A program made the position numbers and the translations under genes. 64,000 nt of DNA, taken from contig NZ_CP073100.1 in the NCBI RefSeq assembly GCF_018137965.1, positions 1,736,001-1,800,000 on the forward strand. Direction: 5' to 3'. The number at the start of each line of letters is the position of its first letter. The first letter of the stretch is position 1. This document shows positions 36,125-44,643 of the stretch, piece after piece. A model generated the notes under the pieces. That model was not told where the DNA came from and made no database searches. It worked only from the letters and a program-made list of their open reading frames with translations. Source of the stretch: Luteolibacter ambystomatis (lineage in GTDB: Bacteria; Verrucomicrobiota; Verrucomicrobiia; Verrucomicrobiales; Akkermansiaceae).

Positions 36125-36730
36125 TCAGAACGCGCGGCGGCCTTCCAAGGCGCGCATCAGGGTAAGCTCGTCGGCATGATCCAGACCGCCACCCGCAGGC
36201 AGGCCTTGGGCGATGCGGGTGATGCGGCAGTCTTTCCCGCGAAGCAAATCGGCGAGGTAGTTCGAAGTCGCCTCACCCTCGACATCCGCCCCGAGTGCGA
36301 GGATCACCTCAATGTCCCGCGCGGCATCAATGCGGCTGATGAGCGCGGGAATTCGCAAGTCCTCCGGAGAAACGCGGTCGAGCGGCGAAAGCTTCCCCCC
36401 GAGACAGTGGTAGCGGCCCTTGAAGGCCCCGGAACGCTCCAGCGGCAGCACATCGGTGGCCTGCTCGACCACACAGAGCACCGCAGCATCGCGTTTCGGA
36501 TCATCGCAGATGCCGCAGGATTCACGGGTGGCGAAGAAGCCGCAGACCTCGCAGGAGATCACGGTTTCCTTGGCAGCGTGGAGGGCCTCCGCAAGGGCCA
36601 GCGGCTCGGCCCGGGGATGCTGAAGCAGCCAGATCGCGATGCGCTCGGCGCTACGCGGCCCCACACCCGGCAGGCGCTTCAGCTCGCCGACCAAGGCTCC
36701 CACCGCTTCTGGATATTCCGCGCGGGCCAT
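36125..36730 (-). CDS. recR: Recombination mediator RecR
   Basis: A 201-residue protein, the same length as E. coli RecR, acting with RecO/RecF to load RecA at gaps. Start ATG 36730 (MARAEYPEAV). Landmarks: the helix-hairpin-helix LKRLPGVGPRSAERIA, the four-cysteine zinc finger CEVCGFFATRESCGIC and the Toprim domain (LCVVEQATDV, ALGADVEGEATSNYLAD). It starts five bases after the small membrane protein gene and is third in the run bcp, membrane protein, recR. Confidence 0.96.
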   Translation of the reverse strand: MARAEYPEAVGALVGELKRLPGVGPRSAERIAIWLLQHPRAEPLALAEALHAAKETVISCEVCGFFATRESCGICDDPKRDAAVLCVVEQATDVLPLERSGAFKGRYHCLGGKLSPLDRVSPEDLRIPALISRIDAARDIEVILALGADVEGEATSNYLADLLRGKDCRITRIAQGLPAGGGLDHADELTLMRALEGRRAF

Positions 36731-36735
36731 GAGGA

Positions 36736-37215
36736 TTATTTGGCGTGGCCGCGCTTCAGGCGACGGCCAGCATCGCCACCCTCGCACGGCATGTGGTGAC
36801 GGGATGCGTAAATTTTCGCACACAGGCCGCTCCAGACCACCGCCACAAGGGACGGGGTGACCGGCCACCATTTCGCGGACACCGCCAGCACCGGCCAAAC
36901 CGCCGCGACCACGGCGATGGCCGCGATCCAGACCACGGTGCGCCGCCAATGGGTGGGCGTTTCAAGAATTGCCATCGGCAGACCGAAAGCAACGACGAGG
37001 GCAACCAACCAGCCGAGCCACGCGGAGAGCATCACGGGAGCGCCTTCGATCCCGGCGGCCTTGATCCATCCCAGCATCGCTGTATCCGCGCGATCCAACA
37101 AACCAACGGACTGGAATCCCACGGCCAGCACCAGCGTCATCACGCCAATGGACGCCGCCGGAACGGCGACCGTGCCACGGGGAAGCTTTTCGACGGGATC
37201 GGAGTGGTGGGTCAT
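36736..37215 (-). CDS. Small four-helix membrane protein, unknown
   Basis: A 159-residue protein not recognised as a known family. It has about four hydrophobic segments (VPAASIGVMTLVLAVGF; APVMLSAWLGWLVALVVAFG; VVWIAAIAVVAAVWPVLAVS; PVTPSLVAVVWSGLCAKIYA) and a charged C-terminus (GGDAGRRLKRGHAK). It lies between bcp (51 bases upstream) and recR (5 bases downstream), so it is probably co-transcribed with recR, but no functional link is visible. Confidence 0.7.
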   Translation of the reverse strand: MTHHSDPVEKLPRGTVAVPAASIGVMTLVLAVGFQSVGLLDRADTAMLGWIKAAGIEGAPVMLSAWLGWLVALVVAFGLPMAILETPTHWRRTVVWIAAIAVVAAVWPVLAVSAKWWPVTPSLVAVVWSGLCAKIYASRHHMPCEGGDAGRRLKRGHAK

Positions 37216-37266
37216 GGGGTGCGTCGGGCCGCGAACCTAGGAGAGCGTCCGCGATTCCACAAGCGT

Positions 37267-37737
37267 TCAAGCGAGCACCGCGGAAAGCTTCGCCAGATGC
37301 TCCTTCGGAGAGACTTTTTCCAGCACCTGCTCGATCCGGCCATCCGTCCCGATCACGAACGTGGTCCGCTCCGTGCCCATGAAGGTCTTGCCATACATCG
37401 ACTTCTCCACCCACACGCCGTAGGCCTCCACGATGGCCTTGTCCGGATCGGAGATCAGAGGATACGGCAGCGAGTGCTTGCGGATGAATTTGCCGTGGCT
37501 CTTCACGTCATCGATGCTGACGCCATAGATCCGGGCACGGTCCTTGAGGTCCGCCCAGCCATCGCGCAGTTCACAGGCCTGGGTCGTGCAGCCGGGAGTA
37601 TCATCCTTCGGGTAAAACACCAGTACCACACTCCGGCCACGGAGTGCTGACAGCGTGATGGTTTCGCCTTCGCCAATCCCCTCTCCCACGACCGGAGCGG
37701 TGAAGTCCGGTGCTGTTTCTCCGACCTGCGGTTTCAT
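37267..37737 (-). CDS. bcp: Thioredoxin-dependent thiol peroxidase (Bcp-type peroxiredoxin)
   Basis: A 156-residue peroxiredoxin of the Bcp/PrxQ group, reducing hydrogen and organic peroxides with thioredoxin. The peroxidatic C50 and resolving C55 appear in DDTPGCTTQACELRD, the PrxQ spacing of five residues. FYPKDDTPG and GTERTTFVIGTDG also fit. ATG 37737 is the standard start. It leads the minus-strand run to recR; the gap 37738-37984 on the other side separates it from the divergent pgsA gene and contains GTAG-hairpin repeats. Confidence 0.95.
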   Translation of the reverse strand: MKPQVGETAPDFTAPVVGEGIGEGETITLSALRGRSVVLVFYPKDDTPGCTTQACELRDGWADLKDRARIYGVSIDDVKSHGKFIRKHSLPYPLISDPDKAIVEAYGVWVEKSMYGKTFMGTERTTFVIGTDGRIEQVLEKVSPKEHLAKLSAVLA

Positions 37738-37823
37738 GCGCTACGATCTCGGCGCGGAGACGGATCATGGCAATGAGTAAATCCGCAATGGTTAGATCCC
37801 TTTGTGAAGAAGCGAAGCAGCCA

Positions 37824-37838
37824 CCAAGCTCCGCTTGG
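37824..37838. repeat. Short hairpin in the bcp-pgsA gap
   Basis: CCAAGC-TCC-GCTTGG is a perfect stem in the divergent gap. It shares the AAGC-TCC-GCTT centre with the right-hand arm of the 40983-41093 element. Confidence 0.5.
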
Positions 37839-37904
37839 CAGGCTGTGGGCGGATGTTTTCTGTCAAAGCGATGTCCCAACAGGAGAAAGTCACTCCTCCC
37901 CGCA

Positions 37905-37928
37905 CGCAAGGCAGGAGCCTCGCGCTAC
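37905..37928. repeat. GTAG-hairpin repeat, minus orientation
   Basis: Read on the minus strand this is GTAG followed by CGCGAGGC-TCCT-GCCTTGCG, a stem with one mismatch. It is the same design as the two arms at 40983-41093 (GTAG plus CGCGAAGC/GCTTCGCG). Confidence 0.6.
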
Positions 37929-37984
37929 CATGATTCACTCTTTTCAATTTTCTTTCCGCCCGATCCGCGCTTCAATATCGGAGC

Positions 37985-38611
37985 ATGACCCTCGCCAGCA
38001 AGATCACCCTCGGGAGGCTCTGCCTCGTCCCGGTGTTCGCGGTGCTGGCAGTGCGTTACGGCCACACGGTGGCCGCCGGGCAACCGGTCGAGTCACTGCG
38101 CTGGTGGGCGTTGGCCACCTTCATTATCGCCGCATCGAGCGATGGGATCGACGGCTGGATCGCGCGACGATTCAACCAGCGCTCGCGCTTCGGAGAGATC
38201 ATCGACCCCATCGCGGACAAGTCGCTGCTGCTCACCGGCATCATCACCCTGAGCGTGGTGGACTGGGGACCGGATGGCTGGCGCATCCCGTGGTGGTTCT
38301 GCGCGCTGGCGATCCTGCGGGACCTCATCATCCTCGGCGGGATCACGATCCTGTTTTTTACAAGGAAGATGCGCCACATCGGCCCGCGCTGGATCGGAAA
38401 AGTGTGCACGGTGTCACAAATGTTCGTGCTCGGCTGGATCATGCTGAAATGGGTGCCCTTCAGCCCGCTCTATCCGTGCCTGGTGGCGGCGTTTTTCACC
38501 GCATGGTCGGGCTATGACTATCTGATGAAGGGTATTCGCCAATTACGGCAACCGGCCTTGGACAAGGAGGCATTCCGGGAACTGGCGGCGAAACCGACAC
38601 ACGTGAGGTGA
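37985..38611 (+). CDS. pgsA: CDP-alcohol phosphatidyltransferase, probably PgsA
   Basis: A 208-residue inner-membrane enzyme that most likely condenses CDP-diacylglycerol with glycerol-3-phosphate to phosphatidylglycerophosphate. The family signature D-x2-D-G-x2-A-R-x8-G-x3-D-x3-D is intact: SDGIDGWIARRF, then RSRFGEIIDPIADK. Several membrane helices follow. ATG 37985 (MTLASKITLGRL) is the standard start. A different CDP-alcohol substrate cannot be excluded from sequence. pyk begins 64 bases downstream in the same direction. Confidence 0.9.
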   Translation: MTLASKITLGRLCLVPVFAVLAVRYGHTVAAGQPVESLRWWALATFIIAASSDGIDGWIARRFNQRSRFGEIIDPIADKSLLLTGIITLSVVDWGPDGWRIPWWFCALAILRDLIILGGITILFFTRKMRHIGPRWIGKVCTVSQMFVLGWIMLKWVPFSPLYPCLVAAFFTAWSGYDYLMKGIRQLRQPALDKEAFRELAAKPTHVR

Positions 38612-38675
38612 GAGGCACGGGGTGTTCCCCCTCGACGGCGGCGAAATCGGCCAGCAAACTGCTGGCACCTCTCCC

Positions 38676-40079
38676 ATGCCCCGCAAAACGAAGCTTATCT
38701 GCACCCTCGGCCCCGCCACGGAGGCGGAGGAAATCATCGGCCAGCTCATCGACCTCGGCACCAACGTCTTCCGGCTCAACATGAGCCACGCGAAACACGA
38801 GTGGGCCCGCGAGATGGCCGCCCGGGTCCGCCGCCAGTCCGACAAGCGGGGCATCCACGTGCCGGTCCTCTTCGACCTCACCGGCCCCTCGATCCGCACC
38901 GGCGATCTGCCGGAGCCACTTGAGCTCAAGGAGGGTGACCTGGTCGAATTCCGTGTCGAAGGCACCGAGCCGAGCATTCCCTACAGCACCACCGTCAACT
39001 ACGGCGGCCTGATGGCCGATGTCAGCGAGGGCAAGACGCTGGTAGTGGACAATGGAACGATGCTAATGCTGATCCGCTCGAAGCAGGACGACCGCATCGT
39101 CTGCGAGGTGAAGACTCCCGGCAAACTCGGTTCCCGCCGCCACATCAATCTCCCCGGCACCCGCCTCAATCTCCCTGCCCTCACCGACAAGGACCGCGTC
39201 GATCTCGCGCTGGCTGTCGAGTGCGATGCCGACTACATCGCAGGCTCCTTCGTCCGCGATGCCGCGCACGTCCGCGAGCTTCGCGAAGCGATGGAGGCCC
39301 TGGAAGGCAACGCTCAGATCGTTGCCAAAGTCGAGGACCAGGAAGCCGTCCGCAACATCGATGCCATCATCCACGCCGCGGACGTCATCATGGTCGCGCG
39401 CGGCGACCTCGGCATCGAGGTCGAGTTTGAAGAACTGCCGATCCTCCAACGCCGCATCGTTCGCCGCTGCCACGAACTGGGCACCCGTGTAATCGTGGCC
39501 ACCCAGTTGCTGGAGTCGATGATCGTCAATCCGACCCCGACCCGCGCGGAGGTGACGGATGTGATGAACGCTGCTTACGAAGAAGCGGACTCGCTGATGC
39601 TTTCCGGTGAAACCTCCGTGGGCCGTTACCCGGACCGCTGCGTGGAAGCCATCGTCCGCATCGCCAACCGCATCGAGCGCTCCGGCGGCCTGGGTTTCGG
39701 TGCCCAGGTGCTGCTGCGCGACGAGCGCCAGAAGAGCGCCCGCGCCGCGGTGACGCTGGCCGATTCGCTGCCGGATGCCCTGCTGGTGGTGCTCACCCGC
39801 CGCGGTGTGCTGGCGAACCAGACGGCGATGCTGCGTCCGCGCACCTCCGGTTTCTTCGCCTTCACGCCGAAGGAGAAAGTCTGCCGCCAGCTCGGCCTCA
39901 CCCGTGGTGTGCAGGCCTTCAAGCTGGCCTTCGCCGCCACCATCGAGGAAACCATCCAGCGGGCCACGGAGCATCTCCGCTCACTGGATCTCGTCCGTCC
40001 CGGCACTCCCTTGGTGATTGTGTCGGACATTCTTTCCGATCATTTTGCGGCGAACTCCATTCTGCTGCACCACGCTTGA
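38676..40079 (+). CDS. pyk: Pyruvate kinase
   Basis: Last step of glycolysis, phosphoenolpyruvate plus ADP to pyruvate and ATP. 467 residues. Motifs: MPRKTKLICTLGPAT at the start, FRLNMSHAKH, the active-site stretch IVAKVEDQEAVRNID with its Lys and Glu, and the metal site MVARGDLGIEVEFEELPI followed by VATQLLESMI. The C-terminal domain is present but short of an obvious allosteric loop. ATG 38676 was chosen. Its TGA stop overlaps the TTG start of the DNA methyltransferase by four bases, so the two are translated from one message. Confidence 0.96.
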   Translation: MPRKTKLICTLGPATEAEEIIGQLIDLGTNVFRLNMSHAKHEWAREMAARVRRQSDKRGIHVPVLFDLTGPSIRTGDLPEPLELKEGDLVEFRVEGTEPSIPYSTTVNYGGLMADVSEGKTLVVDNGTMLMLIRSKQDDRIVCEVKTPGKLGSRRHINLPGTRLNLPALTDKDRVDLALAVECDADYIAGSFVRDAAHVRELREAMEALEGNAQIVAKVEDQEAVRNIDAIIHAADVIMVARGDLGIEVEFEELPILQRRIVRRCHELGTRVIVATQLLESMIVNPTPTRAEVTDVMNAAYEEADSLMLSGETSVGRYPDRCVEAIVRIANRIERSGGLGFGAQVLLRDERQKSARAAVTLADSLPDALLVVLTRRGVLANQTAMLRPRTSGFFAFTPKEKVCRQLGLTRGVQAFKLAFAATIEETIQRATEHLRSLDLVRPGTPLVIVSDILSDHFAANSILLHHA

Positions 40080-40894
40080 TCGAACTGCTCCACGGCGACT
40101 GCCTCGATGTCCTGCCCACCCTTCCGGATGGCGGCTTCGATGCAGTCGTCACCTCGCCGCCCTACAATCTGGGCATCGGCTACCGCACCTTCGAGGACAC
40201 CGCCCCGCGCGCGGAGTTCCTCGGCTGGTGCGTGCGGTGGGCCTTGGAGTTGAAGCGCGTGCTCGCGGATGATGGATCGTTTTTCCTGAATGTGGGGGCC
40301 GCACCGAAAAATCCGCTGATGCCGCACCAGCTCCTGCTGGCTCTGACGGATGGCCCAGAGCCGCTGTTCACGCTCCAGAACACCTTCCACTGGGTGAAGT
40401 CGATCACGGTGGAAACCCGCAAGGGCGAGCAGATCAGCGCGGGCCATTTCAAGCCCATCAACTCGAAGCGGTTCGTGAACGACTGCCATGAGTATGTCTT
40501 CCATCTCACCAAGCGCGGTGACATTCCGGTGGACCGCCGCGCCGCGGGCGTGCCCTATCAGGACAAGTCGAACATCGCGCGCTGGGGGCATACCGGCGGG
40601 CAGGACCTGCGCTGCCGGGGGAACACCTGGTTCATTCCCTACGACACGATCCAGTCACGCGACAGCGATCGGCCCCATCCAGCGACCTTTCCGGTGGCGT
40701 TAGTGGAGCAATGCGTGAGGCTCCATGGCAAAGGCGGTGAAACGCGGTTGATCGATCCATTTCTCGGCATCGGCAGCTCGGCGGTGGCCTCCATACGCAT
40801 GAAGCTGGAGCGGTTCACCGGCATCGAGTTGGATGATGAGTATCTGGCGTTCGCGAGAGAGCGATGCGCGGAAGAAGAAGTTCCCTCTGCGTAG
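40076..40894 (+). CDS. Orphan DNA methyltransferase, beta-class, TTG start
   Basis: A 272-residue site-specific DNA methyltransferase. The catalytic motif IV is TSPPYN (26-31) near the N-terminus and motif I, DPFLGIGSSAVAS, lies near the C-terminus, the beta-class order. Serine in SPPY is typical of N4-cytosine enzymes, though N6-adenine cannot be excluded. The only start that keeps the N-terminal strand (IELLHGDCLDVLP) is TTG at 40076, which overlaps the pyk stop (TTGA). No restriction endonuclease is adjacent, so it looks like an orphan, possibly a regulatory, methylase. A GTCGTGAGACTTC repeat follows five bases after the stop. Confidence 0.88.
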   Translation: MIELLHGDCLDVLPTLPDGGFDAVVTSPPYNLGIGYRTFEDTAPRAEFLGWCVRWALELKRVLADDGSFFLNVGAAPKNPLMPHQLLLALTDGPEPLFTLQNTFHWVKSITVETRKGEQISAGHFKPINSKRFVNDCHEYVFHLTKRGDIPVDRRAAGVPYQDKSNIARWGHTGGQDLRCRGNTWFIPYDTIQSRDSDRPHPATFPVALVEQCVRLHGKGGETRLIDPFLGIGSSAVASIRMKLERFTGIELDDEYLAFARERCAEEEVPSA

Positions 40895-40899
40895 CCGAT

Positions 40900-40912
40900 G
40901 TCGTGAGACTTC
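40900..40912 (+). repeat. GTCGTGAGACTTC repeat, copy 3
   Basis: The 13-base core begins five bases after the DNA methyltransferase stop. The flanking GG and CTGGGAGG differ from copy 1, so only the core is shared. Confidence 0.7.
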
Positions 40913-40982
40913 GGACTGGGAGGATTCCCGCCTTCGCCAAGACGAACTTCTCCCACCAGCATCCATCCGGAGCGCCGCAGGC

Positions 40983-41093
40983 GTAGTAGCGCGAAGCTAC
41001 GCTTCGCGTTTGTGATGGGCGCTTGTTTCTTTTGCCATCTCTATTCCCAAAACATTTGTTAGAAACACGCGAAGCGGAGCTTCGCGCTACTAC
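40983..41093. repeat. REPIN-like inverted pair of GTAG hairpins
   Basis: The left arm starts GTAGTAG then CGCGAAGC-TAC-GCTTCGCG. The right arm is CGCGAAGC-GGA-GCTTCGCG followed by CTACTAC, so reversed it reads almost the same; only one base of 26 differs. Two inward-facing hairpins with GTAG at the outer ends is the published shape of REPINs, which RAYT transposases recognise. No RAYT gene is in the window. The element fills much of 40895-41119. Confidence 0.7.
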
Positions 41094-41119
41094 GGCTTCG
41101 CCGCGAGCAACCGAAGGCC

Positions 41120-43663
41120 TCACTTCCCCAGCACCACGTACGGCTTCACCGGTTGTGAAACGCCTTTCACATGCACTTCCGGACGCGGCTCCATCTGGAA
41201 CTCTCCATCGACCGCATCGTGCACTTCCTTGCTGACGATTACCTCGCCACCGCCGGTCAACGTTTGCAAACGCGCAGCCACCACGACCACATGTCCCAGC
41301 GCCGTGAAATTGATCTGTCGCTCGGCATTGCCCACCAATCCGACAACAGCCTCCCCGGCGTGAACCGAGATCCCCACACGCAGGGACTTCTCCCCTTCCG
41401 CCTTCAGCTCACGTGAGAGTTCCAGCGCGGCATCGCGCATGGCGAGTGCCGCGTCCACCGCTCCGGCCACCGAGCCCTGGCGTTCGAGGCGGAACATCGC
41501 CATCAATCCATCACCGGTGTACTTGTCGAGCAGGCCACCGCGGGCATGCAGCGCGTCCGTCATGACGCCGAGATAGGCATTCACCACCCGCATCACCTCC
41601 TCCGGCGGATGATTCTCGGCGAAGCGTGAGAAACCACGAACATCGGCGAAGAGGATGACCACGTTCTCGCGGTCACCGCCGAGGCCAAGGCGCGACTGCT
41701 GCGAATCGAGAAGCTCGCGGGCGATCGAGGGATCGACAAAGCGGTGCAACAGCATGCGGTTCCGCTCCTTCGCGGCCCGCTCCAAACTGAAACTGAGCTG
41801 CGTCACCAACAAGAACGATGCCAGCGCGGAGATCGCGGGAAACACCGGGTCCAACCACACATCCGCCACCGCGAACATCACCAGTCCCAATCCCAGGATC
41901 AACCCGATCACCACCAGCAGACGCCAGCCCGCCTTGAGCGGTTCGCGCCGCATCGCCAGACGACCGATCGCCAATGCACACGCAAACGCGAAGAAATCCT
42001 CCGCATGCCCCGCAGGCGGGTGGAGGAAATGGCTGCCAGACAAGGTCCGGGTGGCCTGGGCGAGAAGCTCGGTGGATTCCAAGGAACCCAATGGCCCCGG
42101 CACCACGCTGCTCCGCAAGGGAGGCAGGAAGACGATCTTGTCCTTGAAGTACTCCTCCGGCGGCACCCATTTGCCACTGGTCATGGCATTGCCTGGGGAA
42201 AACTGCCATTCGCCCCGCAGCACTTCACTGTAGCTCACGTGGGCGAAATCCCGTCCCTCATGACTGCCTGTGAGATCAACCAACAAATCACCCTCACGGT
42301 TCATCAATGGGAAAACCTTCCCGTCAAACTCGGCATGCCCATCCGGTCTTACCACCGGGGGCATGGGCCGGTCATGTCCCGCTTGCGCCGCGTGAAGCAG
42401 CAGAGGAGCGGGCGGCAGTTCATCCTGCGGCCATCGGAACTGGATGGCGGGCAGCGCGACGGTCTTGAACGGCTTGAGTCGCGAACTCGCGACATCGCGG
42501 GCCGCACCCGCCAGCCGCCTGAATGCGGGTTGGCGTCCGGCGGAAGGAGGTGGCTCCAGCAGCACTACGTTGCCTGCCGCACGCATGGCGGTTTCCAACG
42601 TGGTCAGATCGCGTTCGGAGCGGCTCAATTCCGATTCCTGCGGGCCGGGGAGAAAGAGTTCGTTCTCCTGATTGATCTCCTGCGATACCCGCTCAGCGGG
42701 AACCGGAAGCACCACACGACGAGCCCGCAGCTCGGCGAGGCGCAGGATCATCGCCGCTTGGATCGATGACTCCGATTCCCGCGTGGTCGCCGCCCGGAGC
42801 TGGGAGGAATCCCATTCCAACAAGACAATCTGGCCGGGTTTCGGCATCTCGCGCAGGCCCGTGGCATTGACCACCTGGATGCCGGAAAGCAGCGCGGAAC
42901 CTTGGAGCGGTTGGAATACCTTCAATGACACCAAGGCCCACGCCAGCAGGAATCCGGCGGTAGCGAACACTTCCGCCCGGAGGTCCAGCGTCCGCCCCGC
43001 GATCTGCCAGCGCAGTCGTTTCGCCAGCCAGAGATCGAAGCGTCCGATCAAAGCCACCCGGGTTCCCCGTCCGATCAGGGGCCGCAGGCACAGGAGCCAC
43101 CACGGAATCCCACCATAGATCAGGCGCCGGCCTTCCATCCCGGGAATCAAATCGATGAGATACACGCCGATGAGCAGGAGCCAGATCCAGCGTACACCGG
43201 AGCGGACCGCGCCCACACGGTCCATCTCCACCCCCGTGCTCATCACCCCTCCTCCGGCCCCGATCACTCCCAACAGGATGCCGGCACTCAACAGGATCGG
43301 GAAAATTCCCAGCAGGGTGATCAAATACGACGGGCCGGCTGGCAGCCAGTTGGCATTGTTCCCACCGAACAATTCCGCACCCGGGATGGCTTCGGAAAAC
43401 GCCATCAGCAAGGTGGGCCAGAACGCCCATCGCACGATGGTGCCACGTGCGGTGAAGACCGTCCGCAGGAAGCCCACGGCCCACACCAGCATGGTCGCCG
43501 CGAGCACGGCATTCGCGAGCAGCCAGCCATTGACCACCATGGGATTTCCCCTGCTGTTCCAGAGGAAAAGGATCAGCAGCACCGTCGCCCCCCACAACCA
43601 GCAGGCCCCTTTCCAATCGATCGCGGAAAAGGGCTTGGGAGCGGGTGATTTGCGATCGGACAT
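41120..43663 (-). CDS. CHASE2-type membrane cyclase with altered catalytic site
   Basis: An 847-residue protein with N-terminal membrane helices (residues 15-270), a CHASE2-like extracytoplasmic sensor (about 285-560, QIVLLEWDSSQL), three more helices (about 570-640) and a class III nucleotide cyclase domain (about 650-847). Metal-binding residues look present: FADVRGFSRFAE and DKYTGDGLMAMF, the latter with the usual adenine-specifying Lys. The next motif, normally GDTVNLAARL, reads GHVVVVAARL (790-799): the base-specifying Asp/Thr is His791 and the transition-state Asn is Val794, while Arg798 is kept. Activity may be lost or shifted to another product. The neighbours give no pathway. Confidence 0.88.
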   Translation of the reverse strand: MSDRKSPAPKPFSAIDWKGACWLWGATVLLILFLWNSRGNPMVVNGWLLANAVLAATMLVWAVGFLRTVFTARGTIVRWAFWPTLLMAFSEAIPGAELFGGNNANWLPAGPSYLITLLGIFPILLSAGILLGVIGAGGGVMSTGVEMDRVGAVRSGVRWIWLLLIGVYLIDLIPGMEGRRLIYGGIPWWLLCLRPLIGRGTRVALIGRFDLWLAKRLRWQIAGRTLDLRAEVFATAGFLLAWALVSLKVFQPLQGSALLSGIQVVNATGLREMPKPGQIVLLEWDSSQLRAATTRESESSIQAAMILRLAELRARRVVLPVPAERVSQEINQENELFLPGPQESELSRSERDLTTLETAMRAAGNVVLLEPPPSAGRQPAFRRLAGAARDVASSRLKPFKTVALPAIQFRWPQDELPPAPLLLHAAQAGHDRPMPPVVRPDGHAEFDGKVFPLMNREGDLLVDLTGSHEGRDFAHVSYSEVLRGEWQFSPGNAMTSGKWVPPEEYFKDKIVFLPPLRSSVVPGPLGSLESTELLAQATRTLSGSHFLHPPAGHAEDFFAFACALAIGRLAMRREPLKAGWRLLVVIGLILGLGLVMFAVADVWLDPVFPAISALASFLLVTQLSFSLERAAKERNRMLLHRFVDPSIARELLDSQQSRLGLGGDRENVVILFADVRGFSRFAENHPPEEVMRVVNAYLGVMTDALHARGGLLDKYTGDGLMAMFRLERQGSVAGAVDAALAMRDAALELSRELKAEGEKSLRVGISVHAGEAVVGLVGNAERQINFTALGHVVVVAARLQTLTGGGEVIVSKEVHDAVDGEFQMEPRPEVHVKGVSQPVKPYVVLGK

Positions 43664-43744
43664 GCTGTTGGAACCACGATGATCAAGCCCCGGCTGGCAG
43701 CCATCGGCAAGCTTTCAGCGACACCCGGCAGGTATTTCGTCCCT

Positions 43745-44593
43745 TCAAGCGTCCAGTTTCGTCACCTCGACCGTCACCTCCATGTGGCAGTGCCCGTGGC
43801 CGTGATAGGTGCCCTTGACCGGAGCCACGTCATCGTAGTCCCGGCCGACGGCGATCTTCACATAACGCGCGTCCGCGAGCGTGCCATTGGTGGGATCGAA
43901 TCCGATCCAACCCGCTCCCGGCAGATACACCTCGCACCAGGCATGGGATGCCTGGGCTCCCACCAACCGATCGCGTGGACCGTTGTAGAGATAGCCCGAG
44001 GCATAACGCGCGCCGATGCCAACCGAGCGGCACAAGCCGATCATCACATGCGCGTAGTCCTGGCAAACCCCGCGGCGCAATTCAAAGGCCTCCGCCATGT
44101 GGGTATGCACGTGGGTACTACCCGCATCGTACACAAAGGCCTCATGGATCCAATGCAGGATGGCCAGGGCCTGCGCGAAAATGGATGGGTGGCCGCGGGT
44201 GAGGTCCACCGCCTGGCGCCAGACCTCCGGAGTCTTCGAGATCAGGTGGCTCTCCTGGAGAAACGGCCAGATGCGCTCGCGGATCGAACTGTCCTTGCAG
44301 TCCTCCAGCGTCGCTTCCCGGGCTTCCGTGGTGATATCCAGCGGAAGGTTCCGCACCTTGATGCGGCTCTCGATCTCCAGCTTCGCATGCGGCTGCGGTA
44401 GTTCGAAATGATGGGTGATGTTCTGGAACAAGTCGGTGAACCGCCGCACCCGCGTGGCGGGCAGCACCTTCACCAGACCGCCGAGCGTCTGTTGGAATGG
44501 AAACGTGCGCGGTTCCAAATGCAGCGTGTTGACACTGTCCGTCACCGGACCGCCGTAGTAGAAGACCGTGCGGTGGGTGACGGCCAGTTTCAT
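43745..44593 (-). CDS. Transglutaminase-like cysteine protease family protein
   Basis: A 282-residue protein of the bacterial transglutaminase-like family with an N-terminal Transglut_N beta-domain. Catalytic residues are all present: C177 in RRGVCQDYAH, H217 in QASHAWCEVY and D233 in GWIGFDPTNG. It is third in a three-gene minus-strand operon after the circularly permuted ATP-grasp and alpha-E genes, a conserved trio proposed to make and process peptides (Iyer and Aravind's amidoligase analysis). ATG 44593 is used. ATG 44680 would add 29 residues and overlap the alpha-E gene by 37 bases; both are possible. Confidence 0.9.
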   Translation of the reverse strand: MKLAVTHRTVFYYGGPVTDSVNTLHLEPRTFPFQQTLGGLVKVLPATRVRRFTDLFQNITHHFELPQPHAKLEIESRIKVRNLPLDITTEAREATLEDCKDSSIRERIWPFLQESHLISKTPEVWRQAVDLTRGHPSIFAQALAILHWIHEAFVYDAGSTHVHTHMAEAFELRRGVCQDYAHVMIGLCRSVGIGARYASGYLYNGPRDRLVGAQASHAWCEVYLPGAGWIGFDPTNGTLADARYVKIAVGRDYDDVAPVKGTYHGHGHCHMEVTVEVTKLDA

Positions 44594-44643
44594 GCCGCAG
44601 GCCAGGGTCTCCGGCGTGGGAGCCTGGGCCGGATCGTCCACGC

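Noticed and set aside
40895-41119. Small protein gene after the DNA methyltransferase
   Set aside because: The open frames here consist of palindromic repeats and have no start signal or similarity to a known protein.
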